DNA from: Coleophoma eucalyptorum
Lineage: Eukaryota; Ascomycota; Leotiomycetes; Helotiales; Dermateaceae
Assembly (NCBI GenBank): GCA_026120035.1
Contig: JALRME010000014.1
Location: forward strand, 496,001 to 560,000
DNA length: 64,000 nt
Direction: 5' to 3'
In this document: positions 47,500 to 60,250 of the stretch, piece by piece
Position numbering within the stretch: the stretch's first letter is position 1
How the letters are laid out: each line of letters opens with the position of its first letter
The notes under the pieces: model-generated
Seen by the model: the letters and a program-made list of their open reading frames with translations, nothing else
Databases searched by the model: none
What the model was told of the DNA's origin: nothing
Position numbers and translations under genes: made by a program

Positions 47500-48174
47500 T
47501 TGCATACAAGAAAACCTTGGCCATGGAGGCATAGATACAGGGAGACTATGTGTCGATCTTGTAATCCAGGCGTTATAAAGTTAGACTCGCCTGTCAAGGG
47601 ATGTTAAAATATGTTGGAGGGTAGAAGAGTTGAATTTTATGCCCAGGGTAAATGCCTAGGCTGGGTTTAATATAGTGCACTGTTTGAGAGGGAGGTGTCG
47701 CTACTTTCGACTTGGAAAACAGAATAATTTAATACGAACGCTATAACTCCGAATATCTCTAAGTGATCATCACTCTTTGAAGCCATCTTCTTGCCACCTA
47801 CCCATCCTTGTCGCTACAATTTGCGACTTCTCAATTACTCTGCAAGCGAGACCTTTAGTACAGATATTCAAGCGACGCATATCCAACCTTCATAAGTTCA
47901 TGAAAAAAAATTGGTAATGGGTTCGATCAACGTCCCGGCTAAAGAGAATGACAAATATGGAAGGTGCTTTAGAGCAGCTGAAAATAGTAAATATAACCAA
48001 GAGCCAAAGACAGACCCGCGTTTTCAAACTGGCTATAGCCAGGTGGTATTAGCTATGCTGTACTAGGCACTCCCGGGTCAAAGAGCATAGGAAACCGACC
48101 CGCTCATCGTGTTCGATGCCAACTCATGTGCTACATATTATTAATATATCAAAACAAAATGCAAAAAGAAATAT
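47500..48174. other. intergenic, no gene seen
   Basis: 3' flank of the ZZ protein gene and sequence downstream of the tRNA. No feature is recognised. Confidence 0.45.
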
Positions 48175-48275
48175 TCCGCTGCCGGGAATCGAACCCGGGG
48201 CTACTCGGATCAGTAAGCCACTTTAGAAGTGGACACTTGAAAGCGAGTTATGTTAACCCCTACACTACAGCGGAT
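48175..48275 (-). tRNA. tRNA-Glu (UUC) with a 30-nt intron
   Basis: The minus strand folds as a complete tRNA. The acceptor stem TCCGCTG/CAGCGGA, the D-arm region TAGTGTAGGGGTTAACAT typical of tRNA-Glu, the anticodon stem ACTCG/CGAGT and the T arm CCGGG-TTCGATT-CCCGG are all present. The anticodon at positions 34-36 is TTC, followed by A37. An intron of about 30 nt (about 48209-48238) then interrupts at the canonical 37/38 site. No CCA is encoded, as expected for a nuclear tRNA. Confidence 0.93.
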
Positions 48276-49158
48276 TTGTTCAAAGAAATTCCATTTCATA
48301 ATATATATTCCAACGTGATTTTAGCCGAAGAATTTTTTCGCTAGCCGAATGGATTCTCACCGTATAGATAAGAGCTAAGCCCGACGGATTGGACGAGTTG
48401 CTTTATTTACTTGGCTTGTTAAGTTCTAAGACTTTATCAATTTAATAAAAGGCTAAAGAGCTTTCTAAGCTAAGACCTAAGTCTCTTCTGATATCGGTAA
48501 ACACCTTACACGAATTCTCTACACGATTGGTTACTAAGGATATTATTATCTTCTTCGTATATCGTTACATAGGATTACTAGAGATAAATATCTGTCGTCG
48601 ATATAAGACTAAGACTGTTACATCCGCTTATCCTTTGTTTTGGAGGTTCGAGAACCTATCTGAAACATGTCCTAGCCGGAGGGGTTGGTATTAAAGAGGA
48701 AGCTCGAATTACGCGGCGAATGAGAGAGATCATTCAAGGCAGAAGACGTGCAGGAAAGAAAGGAATTAATTGCACAAATAACAGTGAAGAGCAGGAAGAG
48801 GTCGATCAAGTAGTCGAGGACCAGACAATTAAGTAGACTTGGTTGAACACGTAAAGAGGCATCATATCACAGTACTAAATGTACAGATCTTACTTCCAAG
48901 TGACTCTACTACATGTAGTTCTGCCAAGCCTGAACCATCATTCGCAGACTGCATGAGGCTTCCGATTGCTTAAACTAGAACTCCCTAGGATGTTGCTAGT
49001 CAAGCCTGGTATTTTTCGGTGCCCGATTAGGAAGGTGATGCCTCATCACGTGCTCATCATGTCCCTCCAGCCGTCAGCACAAGGCTCCACCAACCTCCCA
49101 TGTATCTCGCAGGTGGAAGATCTACCAACATGCACATAACAACGATGCAAACCTCACG
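48276..49158. other. TA-rich intergenic stretch, resembling mutated repeat
   Basis: From about 48330 to 48640 the sequence is rich in TA-type words and very short frames, as left behind when repeats are mutated by C-to-T changes (RIP). No transposon protein is recognisable. The right end is the promoter of the caspase-like gene. Confidence 0.4.
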
Positions 49159-52100
49159 ATGGAAGAATTCCCCATGATTGGATCTTCGGACATAAGCCCG
49201 AATGACACGGATTTGCAGCTCCGTCCTCCTCCCTCCCATGATGAGTTGGACAGGTTATTGTTCCATATCCCGTTGGAGGACTTTGGCAAGAGACTTCAGT
49301 TAGCGGCTGAGGCCGTCTTTCCGAATGACGCGGAATCAAGGTACAAGAGTGTGTACGTCTTGCTTCTATGTTGGGAGGATGGAGATCCAAAATTACCCGT
49401 GGAACAAGAATTGGACGAGTTGGAGCAAGTCTTCGATGAGTGCTACCATTTCGAAACCGAGACATGGAAAATCCCCAGCAAGAATGCACATCGAGCTCTG
49501 AGCAAGAAAGTCACTGAATTCGTTGAGATTGAGGATGATAGTCGAGACTGTCTGAAAATTGTTTACTATGGTGGTCATGGATTTTTGAGTCCCAGTAGGC
49601 AGCTCATGTGGTCGAAGTATGTATCGCTTTCCTTATGTTACGTCAATTTACTTATTATGACTCAGTCTTCCAGATAATGAGCCTCGATACCAACAGGTGA
49701 AATGGCACGCGATTCAAGCCACACTTGAAGACGCTGAGTCCGATGTTCTCCTCCTCCTAGATTGCTGTGCCGCAGGAACTGCAAGTACAGATGACGGACA
49801 TGGAGTGACAGAATTGATTGGTGCTTGCGCTTTTAATGTTGTTGCTAATGGTGTGGGGGACTACTCGTTCACAACTGCGCTTAGCAAGGAGCTACGGGCG
49901 TTTAGAAAGATCCCGTCTTTCACCGTAGGAAGGCTGTACAACAATCTGCTTCGACGAGTCCAAATGAGTCTTTCTAACATGACGCTGCAAAAGGCCCCAA
50001 TCCATGTTGTATTAACTCAGGATGATAAACTGCCCAGGAGTATACAGCTCTCACCGTTACAACGGAGATTAGAAGAGCCCGCTTCTACTATGTTGGTCTT
50101 AAGATCAGGTTCGAGATCAGGTCCCGAGCCGGATCGTTACCTCCAATCAAACTCTTCATCTGGGTCAGATGAGGAGACTGATCCATTCTCCCACCAATCC
50201 GGCAGTTCATCAATAACTAGCTTATCTTCTGAGTCAAAATTATACCCCCGAATCGTACTCAGCGTGCAACTACCTGGAAACACAAGACCAGATCAGCTCA
50301 ATGAAGAGCTCTTCAAGGATTGGCTAAGGATGATCCCAGTGGTTGCTGATAATGTAACAGTTGAGGCTGGATGGGGAAGCTTTTCAACTTTGCTGATAGT
50401 TTCAATCCCGATGCTGATCTGGAAATACATTACCAAACACCCCGCCGTGAATATGGTTGGTATAATTCGATCGCCAAATTTACTAAAATCAAAATCCACA
50501 CCCATCGATCATTCTAATTACTTTTTGCCATCTATGCTGAGCATTGAAGCTGGTTTAAGCAGTGACTTTAAGACTGGAGCAAATGCTGTAGAGCGATGGT
50601 TCAGTGGCTTGGGAAAGAAGAAGCAACGCGAGATACTCTTTCGACTTCATGATGTACGAGTAACGAAAAAGCTGTACCCGCAACGTTTTAACAGTATGTT
50701 TTACGGTGGTGCCAACAATCTATCAGAGAGCGCCTCAGATGACTGGGGCCCAGAAACCGAGTCTGAGACTAATGATGAGGACTCATCACAAGAAACCAGA
50801 CACAGGCGGCTAAGATCCAGATCGCATGATCGGTACTCAGAACCAGCAGAAGAATTCGACTCTGCTGTTGTTCGCTTTCAAGAACAACCTACCAGGCATA
50901 AAAGACGCCCAAGAAGGTCGACTCGCGACTCGGCTTATGGTTCAGTAACCTCGGGAAGCAGATCGGGTCGATCACGTCAGAGAAGCATGTCTCTTAGCTC
51001 TATAAGTTCATTTGATGAAAGCAAACGCCGTAGAAGACCCCGAAGCCGAACTCGAACCAGTGAAGGCTCCTTACCTCGTCAAAAGGAAGGCAATGAACAA
51101 AAGGATTCAAGACCCATGATTGTTAGTGAGCCGTTATTATGGCCAGACGGCCGAGAAACAAAATCCTTTGGACAAGTGACACCTCCATTTCTGAGAGCGA
51201 CGTCACCTCCGTCACCACCACCGAGCAAGTCAAATTCCTACGATTTACCTCGGACCGACCAAGCTGCAAACTTATTTGCTGATGATCCAGTGCCTCTAGA
51301 GTACAGCACTGGCCTGTCGCATTCTCCTGCTGCACTGCAAGCATTGACTTCTCCGATACCCACGAAAGATGACACAGGAAGGACTACCCCAGAGCCCCTT
51401 TCGCTGCACGACGGAGACCTGATCGAACAGAATCCTGAAGCAGATCTTTCTTCCAATCGCGGCGAGACATCAACCCCTAGATCGAACAAGGAGCACCCAA
51501 AGGTGCAATTTGATGATTCAGTGATAGATCGTGGGCCTGAAGAGCAAATCAAGAGACGTACGCCTTGCATAACAGTCTCTTTGCCAACGACTGAGCCTGA
51601 AAGCGATGAATCTAGCCCTGCGATGCCAGAAGTACGAGTGCCATATGAGTCTACACTTCGAATGGAAAGTCAACGTGGACGGGTTTATGCCAAGCATACG
51701 GGGTTGGAGGAAGACTCCGATTCAGTATCAACACCTTCAACACCACCTAACCAGGGACGTCCTCGCATAGTCTCTCCCCAACGGGAAAAATTTGAAGACA
51801 AAACCGTGAAAGGGATCCTGCGACAACCACGTGAAAAATTTCCTGAGGATCCAAATCCGATCCGCGAAGGTGTAGCGCCTCTCAAGGATGCAAAGAAAGA
51901 CACCATACCCCCAGATGCTCGGTGGACCAAAATCAGTCGCAAACTAGTGAATCCGGAGGCTCTTGAGGCCGGGCAGGAGCGGTTTGAAGCCAGGGAAGAT
52001 TTTGTGATTGTGCTCAGGGTCCTCAGTCGTGATGAGGTGCAGAAGTACGCTGAAGCCACGGCGCAGATTAGAGGTATGCATGCATATAGAAATAGATCTC

Positions 52101-52258
52101 CAAATTTTTGCTAATTCGTTAAAGGGCAACGCTCGGAGGAGGATGGAGATCGTAAGTTACTTCGGCGCGAGAAGAGTGAGCGGCTTAGTCGGGATCGAAT
52201 TGGTGCTTTCCGTCGCGAAGAACAGCAACGGTCAAGGTCGAACGATGGGAACCCATAG
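49159..52258 (+). CDS. caspase-like domain protein with long disordered Ser/Arg/Pro-rich tail
   Basis: Large protein of 999 aa, exons 49159-49616, 49666-52073 and 52125-52258. Residues about 60-290 form a caspase/metacaspase-like (peptidase C14 clan) domain. The putative catalytic His140 lies in VYYGGHGF and the Cys in LLLLDCCAAGTA (Cys186 or Cys187), followed by GVTELIGACAFN. A second predicted folded region (RIVLSVQLPG...LLIVSIPMLIWKYI) comes next. The remainder from about residue 360 is low in complexity, rich in Ser, Arg, Pro and Glu, with RSRSHDR and SGRSRQRSMS stretches and many acidic patches. The last intron needs an AAG acceptor; unspliced, the frame stops at 52114. Proteolytic activity is not shown. 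Related fungal proteins occur in cell-death and non-self gene sets. Confidence 0.82.
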
Positions 52259-52682
52259 ATCGCAAAGGCTTCAGAATACGGTTATCATAGATGTATCATA
52301 AACCCGGGTCCAAGGTATGCAAAACCGCGGCAAAATGAAAGCAGCTCTGTGTCAAGAAGGCGATATATCAAAGTAGGTTTAAAACATTTATCATTATCTC
52401 TCTTTTCCTCCACTCCCCGTAACATATCTCCAATCCCCAACCTCATAATTTAATCTGTACTTTTCCAAGCATGAACCAGCCACGACAAGGCGAAATTCCT
52501 GTTTACTCTTTTAACGACAGATCCCACCTTCCCCAACACTCTACCAAACCCCAAAAAGACGTGCGACACCTGGTATCTAAGCAAATAAAACCCCTCATAA
52601 TAAATGAATACCGTTCTATCAATATCCAGACCAAGAAACCAAAGAACAGAAATGCACAGAGAGAAAGAAAAAATGAAAAAGA
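52259..52682. other. convergent intergenic stretch
   Basis: Spacer between the caspase-like gene and the MFS gene on the other strand. The small open frame at 52471-52686 is basic and low in complexity and is not called. Confidence 0.45.
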
Positions 52683-54551
52683 TTAAGCGTCATCCATGAA
52701 GCTGCTTTGAGTCTCCCAACGCTTCAGATCCCTGCTGTACGGCGCCTTCTTCTCATTGGAACCCACAAGTTTTGCATTAGCTGCACTGATGCTCGCGCTC
52801 TTCGCCCACAAGACAGCTGCGACGGTGCTACCGAGCAAGATCTGCACGATGGCGATTGCAATGACCGTGTTCCGCAACTCGGACCCGTCGCCAATCCAAG
52901 AGGGCATGGCGAGGACGAAAATGGCGATGAAGATATTCTGGAGGGTCTGGTAGGCAAGCGGAAGGGGGGGAGTCGAAGATGGGGATGCGTCGGGGATTTG
53001 CGAGGAGACATAGCCTACTCCGGCAAACTCGAGCATCGTCGTGCCTGCAACTAGGATTCCGAATAACAAAGATACAACTGAGAGAGAAATATCAGCGCCA
53101 GGCGTCGTCAAGACGATCTCATCCCCCAAATCGATGGCTTGCGAGACAATATTGGATGCCGTGTAGGCTCCGAAACCCAGTAGGCCTGTAATACCAATCA
53201 TGGCCCCGGCACCGGCGAAACTTAGACTGTGGTTTAAAGAAAATTGGGATGTGGACAAGGACGATGATCTGGATGGTGTGTATGCTGCGTGCTTGCTGAC
53301 TAGCCAGATGAATGTATATCCCAACACGGATAAAACAGCGGGAATTACGAATAGATACCCGAGACCCGCTGGGAAAAGGAATACAGGATCACCACTGAAG
53401 AGTAAGCCGAGACTTTGGGCAACTGCCACGCTGGTCGCTACCAAAGGCATAGTAAGAAGAAGGATTAAAAGTGTAGATGGAGCAATTAGGGCATTGATGG
53501 CGCGTTTGGCCTCCTCCTTATCGAAAGTCTGGATATATGGCATTGGATGCAGAGTTTTGAGATATCTCTTGAATGACGAAGTAGTTGGTGCTGCATTGGC
53601 GCTTACGGTGGTGGTTATGGACGTCGCTGTTTGTGATCGCATTTGCGAGGCGGAACTAGAGCTTGAGCTTTGGCGATCAAAACTTGTTTCTGGGGTTGCG
53701 AGGATCAAGAGTAGGATGGACACTGTTTCTCCAAGATTTAGATACATGATCTGGTCTGAGAAACCTCCTTGACTCTGGGAGATGACTCCACCGAGAATAG
53801 GAGCTCCCCAGAATGAAGCTATAACCACGAGATTGTAAAGGTTGATGCGCACACTTCGCTCATGGACCTGAGGTTATCAGTAACAAGTAGTGACATGACA
53901 TCAGATGGCTGCTTACAAAATAGATGTCCCGGATCGATAGCACCAGAAGGGTCTCAAAGGTGCCCCATCCAAGGCCTTGAAGTATCCTGGTGACCATAAA
54001 GGCAGCGTAGTTCTGCTCTATGTTCATGTTTACCAAGGACGCTCCGAGCATTAGGTGAGCCGAGACCAAGTATATCGCCCTCTTTCCCCACATTTGCGCC
54101 AAGAAAGTCGCCCCAAATCCCGACAATGCTGCGAATAGTAACGGAACGCCGGTGAAAGCTGCTGCTGCCGTATAAGACACACTGAACTGCGTCGCTAATA
54201 CGCCATTCACAGAGACGAAGAGGGTCTTAAACACTCCCACAATTGAGCCAGCCATGCATATGGAAAGGAATACAAGCTCTTTCTTCCATCGCGGCCAGTT
54301 CTTGTTCTCGTTAGCGAAGATTTCCGAGCGCGACCAAAGAAAACACTCACTAATGGATCCTGATCTGAATCACTTGGTCGAGGCTCCAGCTCAATACCAG
54401 CATATTTTCCTGTTCCATACTTCCTCCTCTTGGTTTTGGCTCCCGGCCTTCTCTGTTGACTCCCATGATAAACACTATGCGTATTCTGAATGACGGAGAT
54501 TGACTTGCTTGTATGGCTCTTCTCTGGCACGGCAGGTAGTTTAGAGTCCAT
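52683..54551 (-). CDS. MFS transporter of unknown substrate
   Basis: Membrane transporter, 589 aa, exons 54351-54551, 53917-54300 and 52683-53867. A 67-residue hydrophilic N-terminus ends in DSDQDPL and joins to NWPRWKKELVFLSICMAGS at TM1. This join fixes the exon 2 start at 54300, with an AAG acceptor. MWGKRAIYLVSAHLMLGAS is the loop 2-3 motif, followed by RILQGLGWGTFETLLVLSIRDIYFVHERSVRIN and WGAPILGGVISQ, as in fungal drug:H+ antiporter-like MFS proteins. A long Ser/Thr loop lies between the two halves. The C-terminus is hydrophilic and ends WETQSSFMDDA. The substrate cannot be deduced. Confidence 0.85.
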
Positions 54552-56176
54552 CTTTACTTCCCCATTTACTTACTTCCAGAGCAACGTTGAATAAAGGCAG
54601 GAAGAATGCTAGATTAAAGAAAGACAAAGGATGAACCGATTACAGACTGCGTTGAGATGAGAGGAAGCGCCCAGGCAATTCTAGAAATGTCCGAGTGTGG
54701 GAAAGATAATCAGGTATAGGTATACAACTCGGGAGTTGCATAAATTGCCAACGCTCTGGGTTCTGGAGTCCCGATGGCAGTGGCCGGCGGTATGGGCAAC
54801 TTCATGCAAAATCCCATTAGTATCTTCAGACGAGCTGACTAGGACTCTGGTAAGACTACTAGCGACCAATGGTGCAACACGGCCTCCTCAGCGACCAAGG
54901 ACGCATGAACCATCTGGTTTTTCTCATCCCATAACGCTCGCTAGTACCGCAAGCACCATCGAATAGCTATTTCTTCAGTATTCAGAATCTCGTCTCAGCT
55001 TTGTGTCCAATCGCTGGAAAAGTCTTGGACCTCCTGGTACTCGCAAGTAAGCTGATAGTATTCATGCGCTATAAGGCTGTACACAGGGTCGTGCACTGGT
55101 AGCGAGCCCGTTGAAACACAACTTGCATCGAGACTCGTATCGTTTGGTTTCATACCATGTTCTATTCCCCTCATACAAAAGATAGTGCCCGGCTATCCAG
55201 TGTAGAGTTTGCCAATCTCTCCTTTAGCAGTAATAATGGATGAAGATCGGCTGTATTTCAGCAGAAGGGGGGCTCCGACTCCATTCAGATCATGGAGAGA
55301 GGCTGTGTAGCGAGCAGACCATACTCGGCAACGAAGTCGCCATGCCCCCTTCCCCCAAGACTGCCTCTCTTCTTGGCTGATTAATTTCGCAAGTACCTGC
55401 TGTGACGGACCTACTTGGCTGAAACTGCCGTTGGGAGTCTCTTCGAGGCTGCGGACGACGGGGAGAATCTACGACGAGGGAAATCCAAAGTGTTGAGTTA
55501 AATTGGTCACCTGACCGGCTCGCTAAGCTCCTTTTATCATCATCTCTCCGGCAATATTATAGAACGCCTGATCGGGTTTTTAATCTTTGACATGTCAACT
55601 TCAGCATCACTCTACTCGTATATCTGGCAGCGAGTACGAGCTACTGTCCAGATCTATGAGACTAAGATTTGGATGATGGAACAATGTCCATCGACCTCGA
55701 ACAATGCCCTTGTACATATGCCACGAAGTTGCCTTGCAAGTAACAAGGGCGTGCTTCATCGTAGTTACCAAGGGCTTTTTTGGCACATGATTCTCCAGTC
55801 TGGCTTTCACATTTCTGCTGTTTTGGGTATTTCGGATGCCACTGCTTATCAGATTGGAATTTTCCACAACACAACACCATCACCGAAAGTGACTCATGTA
55901 TGTATGTACACGGCACTTCAGTGGCATTCTCGGCCGGCGTCTTAATGGCTAAAGACGACATCATGAACCTCGTCGGACCCGCCCGATCTACCAGCTAAGC
56001 TCAGTGGGGAAAGTCTACCACCGATGCAATTTTCTTTACTTCCCCGCCATTTCGGTGTCAGCTTTTTCTGTTTCTCCTTTCTTTCTTTTTATTCTCCGTA
56101 AACACAACTGAGACTACTCAATCCACATTGCCAGCGCAATCAGTAAAACCACACTTATCTCTTACCGCGGGTGCGA
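54552..56176. other. 1.6-kb divergent intergenic region
   Basis: No gene is supported. Open frames at 55592-55945 and on its minus strand have no domain. A sequence resembling a tRNA A box (AGCTCAGTGGGGAAAG, about 55998-56013) occurs without a tRNA body, similar to one near 9515. Pyrimidine-rich sequence at 56030-56100 probably belongs to the promoter of the next gene. Confidence 0.4.
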
Positions 56177-57744
56177 ATGCCCAGGGCGAATCAGAATGAA
56201 GCTGAGGTTAGCAGCTTGAACAAACTCCAAGATGGCGGCATTGCAAACCCTGCAATTGCCTCCGCCCCAATCCCACTCTCTCCGAGCTCTGGGGAAGTAG
56301 ACAAGATTATTTTCCCAGATACATCAGTCACTGGTACTTCTTCGAGTATCCTCGATGCAGAGAAAGGCCTGCACGACGATGCAAGAGAGACTTCGTCGGT
56401 TATCGAACCGGACGACAAAGATGACTTTCCTGAAGGCGGGTTGAAGGCGTGGTCTGTTGTTTTAGGGTCCTTTTGTGGATCCTTCTCGGTTTTTGGAATC
56501 ATCAACTGTACCGCAATCTTCCAGCAGTATTTTAGTACTCATCAATTGAGTGACTATACTGACAGTCAGATCGGGTGGATCTTTGGACTCTCCTTGTTCC
56601 TGACTTTTTTCTGCGGAGCTCCAATCGGGCCAATTTTTGACGCCTATGGACCCCGAACGTTGATCTTCTGCGGCAGTATCTTGTTGATCGCCTCAATCAT
56701 GCTGCTAGGAATCTGCACTCGTAAGTTGTTTCAGAGAGTTGCCGCACTAAAACTTCCTAACACGAAACAGAATACTGGCATTTCATCATTGTCTATGGGG
56801 TTCTCAATGGTTTCGGAGGTGCGCTCATCAATACGCCCTGCATTGCATCAATGGGACACTTCTTTTTGGTCAAACGCGGCAATGCAACTGGAATTGCAAT
56901 GACATCTGGAAGTATCGGTGGTATCATCTTCCCACTTATGCTGCAGAAGCTCTTCCCCATGCTAGGATTTGCATGGGCCACGAGGATCCTCGGATTTATC
57001 CTGATCTTCTTGCTCATCGTTGCCAATCTTCTAGTCAGAAGTAGACTTCCCCGGAAGAAGATCACCTCCTTCAAGACCGTCCTCCCAGACTTGCTCGTCT
57101 TCAAAGACAAGGCCTTCGCCTTTCTCACTCTGGGTATCTTCCTTCTTGAATGGGGGCTTTTTGTGCCATTGACGTACATCACTTCATATTCCGTCTCCCA
57201 TGGGCACAATTCGTCCTTTGGGTTCCAGATTCTGGCCATCATGAACGGCGGATCAGTGCTGGGACGGTTCTTTGCTGGTGTGGTAGCTGACATGATTGGA
57301 CGCATGAACGCACTCATCATCACCGTGTCTCTCTGTCTAGTCACCTGTCTCGCGCTCTGGCTTCCTGCCTCGTCTTCCACGCCCATGGTCATCGTCTTCT
57401 CAGTTTGCTTCGGCTTTGTGAGCGGTAGCAATCTGAGCCTGAGTCCCGTCTGTGTTGGACAGATGTGCAAGACAGAGAACTATGGCAAGTATTACGCTAC
57501 GTGCTGGATGTTTGTTGCTTTTGGGTAAAGAATTTTACATTGACTAACTTGCTTGGCCATCGCTAATTCCTGCATTAGTACCCTCACGGCACTCCCAATT
57601 GCTGGTCAAATCCTTGTCTCTAGTGGCGGGAATGACTACACTGGTGTCATCATCTTCGCTGGTCTGAGCTATGCTGTCGCTGGCATGTGTTTGGTAACGG
57701 CTCGTGTACTCACTGTGGGCTGGAAGCTCAACGTGGTGTACTAA
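56177..57744 (+). CDS. MFS monocarboxylate-type transporter
   Basis: Monocarboxylate porter family (MCT/SLC16-like) membrane protein, 487 aa, exons 56177-56720, 56771-57524 and 57579-57744. The start is the ATG at 56177; an upstream in-frame GTG is ignored. A long acidic N-terminus (about 90 residues) leads to DDFPEGGLKAWSVVLGSF, the family's conserved first-helix motif (EGGLKAW). FQQYFSTHQLSDYTDSQIGWIFGL follows, as does GIAMTSGSIGGIIFPLML. MNGGSVLGRFFAGVVADMIGRMNAL is the second conserved motif. YYATCWMFVAFGTLTALPIAGQIL closes the fold. The substrate may be a monocarboxylate or another small molecule such as riboflavin. No pathway neighbours are seen. Confidence 0.9.
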
Positions 57745-58176
57745 ATCCTCCAGTGCAGTTAAGTAGCCTCCATATGTCCTAGTGGTAGTATTGAGGCTAG
57801 AGCTTGTTTGGAAGACAACACCGTTCATTGTGAATAATTGGAATCTACGCTCTTTTAATGTAGTGTTTTGTCCTGGTACTGCTTCTTTGGTTACTGTCAT
57901 TCACAGTTCTTCATACTCTGTAGCTACTCCGATACATTACTCCAACTATAGTCATTCCTTACAAGCACATGATCCAGTGCATGTATACTGAGAGCAGTGA
58001 CTTGGTCGTCCTAATTGCAGTCATAGTTGAGAACTAGACCGCAAATTGCGCTCTAAATTCAGGGTATTCCGTGACTTATATAAGTACTCCCTTATAATAT
58101 AACCCTCAAACGCCAAACCTGGATACAGTGCCCACCTTCCCAACTCCAGCAATGCCTAACCACAAGTATCATCGCC
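57745..58176. other. convergent intergenic stretch
   Basis: 3' flanks of the transporter and of PSF2. The open frame at 57782-57991 has no domain. Confidence 0.45.
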
Positions 58177-59016
58177 TCACATTTCCATCTCATCATCCTC
58201 ACTCAAATCGCCACCCTCACCACCAGCCTCCTCCCTCTCGCGTCTCGCCGCCTCCTTGCTGGCACCCAGCTTCCGTAGCCCATCCATAACCCCCAAAATA
58301 AATTGCCTTCCCTCTGCAACCTCCATAGCGCCAACTCCAACCAAGCTATTTACCCCACCGCCCTCCACGTCAAAGTCTTTCGTACTAGCCCTCATCTTCG
58401 CCATCCTGACCTCTCTTAAGTCCCGTAATAGTGTGCGCACATGTCCCGGGTCAGTTATGTCGTCGCTACAAGCCTCTAGCAAGATCTCGCCTAACTCCAG
58501 CCAGTGGTATGGAAGGTAGTCCGGTGGAGCGTTGTCTGTACTTGAAGGGAGGAAGGGTGGAGAGATCGTATCAGTAGGTGCTTGTCGCGCTGTGACGGCG
58601 TAAGGATGGGGAGGAGGTGGTGAAAAGGCGTTCGGCGAAGTTTCGGTCTCGTATCGCAGGATTCTCTCAAGTGAGGTGGGGAGCAGCCATGGTGGTGGGA
58701 GGATGTTGGCTCGTCTCTGACGCTTCAGAAGGAGGGCGAGCCACAGCGGGATATTTGCGCGCTGAGGTGGTTTGAGAACCGGGGTGGGACCCTACTTTGT
58801 TTGCGTCGAGTCAGTTCTGGAAATTCACGTTGCAATCTCGAGTTTCTGTTGACATGGTCTAGAACGAGGATGTGCAATTGGGGTTGGCGGGGTCATCCTC
58901 ACTCCTAGTAGCTCAAGACTTTCGAGTCGTTGCCGTGGGACTACCGTAATCATCTCCATCTCACAAAAAAAGGCCACCTCCATGGGCGTCAAGCCAGGCG
59001 GAAGCGGCAAAGCCAT
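58177..59016 (-). CDS. PSF2: DNA replication complex GINS protein PSF2
   Basis: Subunit of the nuclear GINS complex, part of the CMG helicase at replication forks. It has 242 aa, exons 58903-59016 and 58177-58791. The N-terminus [29 protein letters not shown] is nearly diagnostic. After the intron come [51 protein letters not shown] and [17 protein letters not shown], all conserved in PSF2. The acidic C-terminal tail (SEDDEMEM) is typical for fungi. A proline-rich insert of about 35 residues separates the two halves. Confidence 0.95.
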
Positions 59017-60250
59017 GATGTGTACCGAAGGGCTTTTAAAAATGATGCTCGCATCACTTCTTTGGGTTGACGCGATCTGCAGTTTGTAAAGTGCGCGGAC
59101 GCGTTTAGTGATTCCGGATCAATTGTTCGGCCCGTGCCGAGACGACTTAGTAATCGGGCCAAGGCGACGAGCGAGACGACGCAGCAAGTTATGTTTAGCT
59201 CTCCCTGCCGTGTCTATTTCCCTCTCTCCCTCTCTCCCTCTCTCCCTCTCTCCCTATCTCTCTCTTCTCCTTTTCTCCCACCCCTTGCATGCGTGCCTTT
59301 TGTTCGCCGTGGTTGCACGGCAGCCATGTTTCCAGTTGAGCATGTGCAGATATGTGGCTAGTCCAGTCGGTCGATTCCCACGGCTTAGCACTTAGCTTGA
59401 TACGCACGGGTATCAATCGCCGCAGCTCGGGAGGTACCAAGTGGTACTTCATAGAGCGTGGTCAAGTCGTATCCGTCTGCTAATGATGCATCTTGGCTGC
59501 GTTACATACGATACATACCACGCCAGTTATTTCACCACGATCTCTCTTCGTGCTACATTAGCTGCGGTGGCGTACCGTTTTCTAACGTCGATCGACGAGC
59601 TTTCTAACTGATTCGCCATTTTACGCATGTCAGCATTCTTTCCTCGCCAAGATCAAGAAAGGTCCCATACTCACAGCCGGCTGGGGTACGATCCGTGTAT
59701 GCTTGGGGTACGCTTTGTGAACGGTTGGGGCACTTTATCTTGCAGCTTGAAAATCGGTACTTGCTTTTTTGGATGTGCCTCCGGGCTGCTTATTCTCCCA
59801 GAGCCCGTATGACCATGATGCTGCGAATGGCGGTCTGTATCTCGACTCTCACAAGAAGATGCCTTTACGGGGGCTTTGTTAAGGCTGAAGGCTAGATTGC
59901 TCGAACAGCTAGCCTTGAGTCTAGGTACCATATGACCTGATCTGTGGTACAAAGTGACTGGCAGGAAATCCATGTGCACATCCTCTAAAATCTGAGGATT
60001 GCTGCCATGGATGCATGGCGGCAAACTTAATATTACCTTGCATCACATCACTTTTCGGCTTTCCCAAATTGTGATATCTGCCTCGTGTCTTATTTAAAGC
60101 TATCAGCATCCCGTCTTGCGCGGTTGTGCGAGCTTTTCGACTACTACTTGAGACATCCGGACTACAGGTTGTACTTTAGCACCGAGCTCTTGACTTTCTG
60201 GGCACTTGAAATCCCTTTCCAAAGTCATCATCCTGATTAAGTTTGCCAAG
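59017..60250. other. intergenic region with a microsatellite
   Basis: Promoter of PSF2 and of the allantoate-permease-like gene. It contains the CCTCTCTC repeat at 59221-59260. Short overlapping frames near 59620-60024 have no domain. No other feature is seen. Confidence 0.45.
59221..59260. repeat. (CCTCTCTC) microsatellite, 5 units
   Basis: Four perfect 8-base units CCTCTCTC in a row are followed by one unit with a single change (CCTATCTC) and more CT repeats. The tract lies about 205 bp upstream of the PSF2 start and could act as a polypyrimidine promoter element. Confidence 0.9.

Noticed and set aside
53200..53772. 190-codon open frame opposite the MFS gene at 52683-54551
   Set aside because: Antisense shadow of a clear transporter exon.
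56793..57470. 225-codon open frame opposite the monocarboxylate transporter
   Set aside because: Antisense shadow; the plus strand carries the family motifs.
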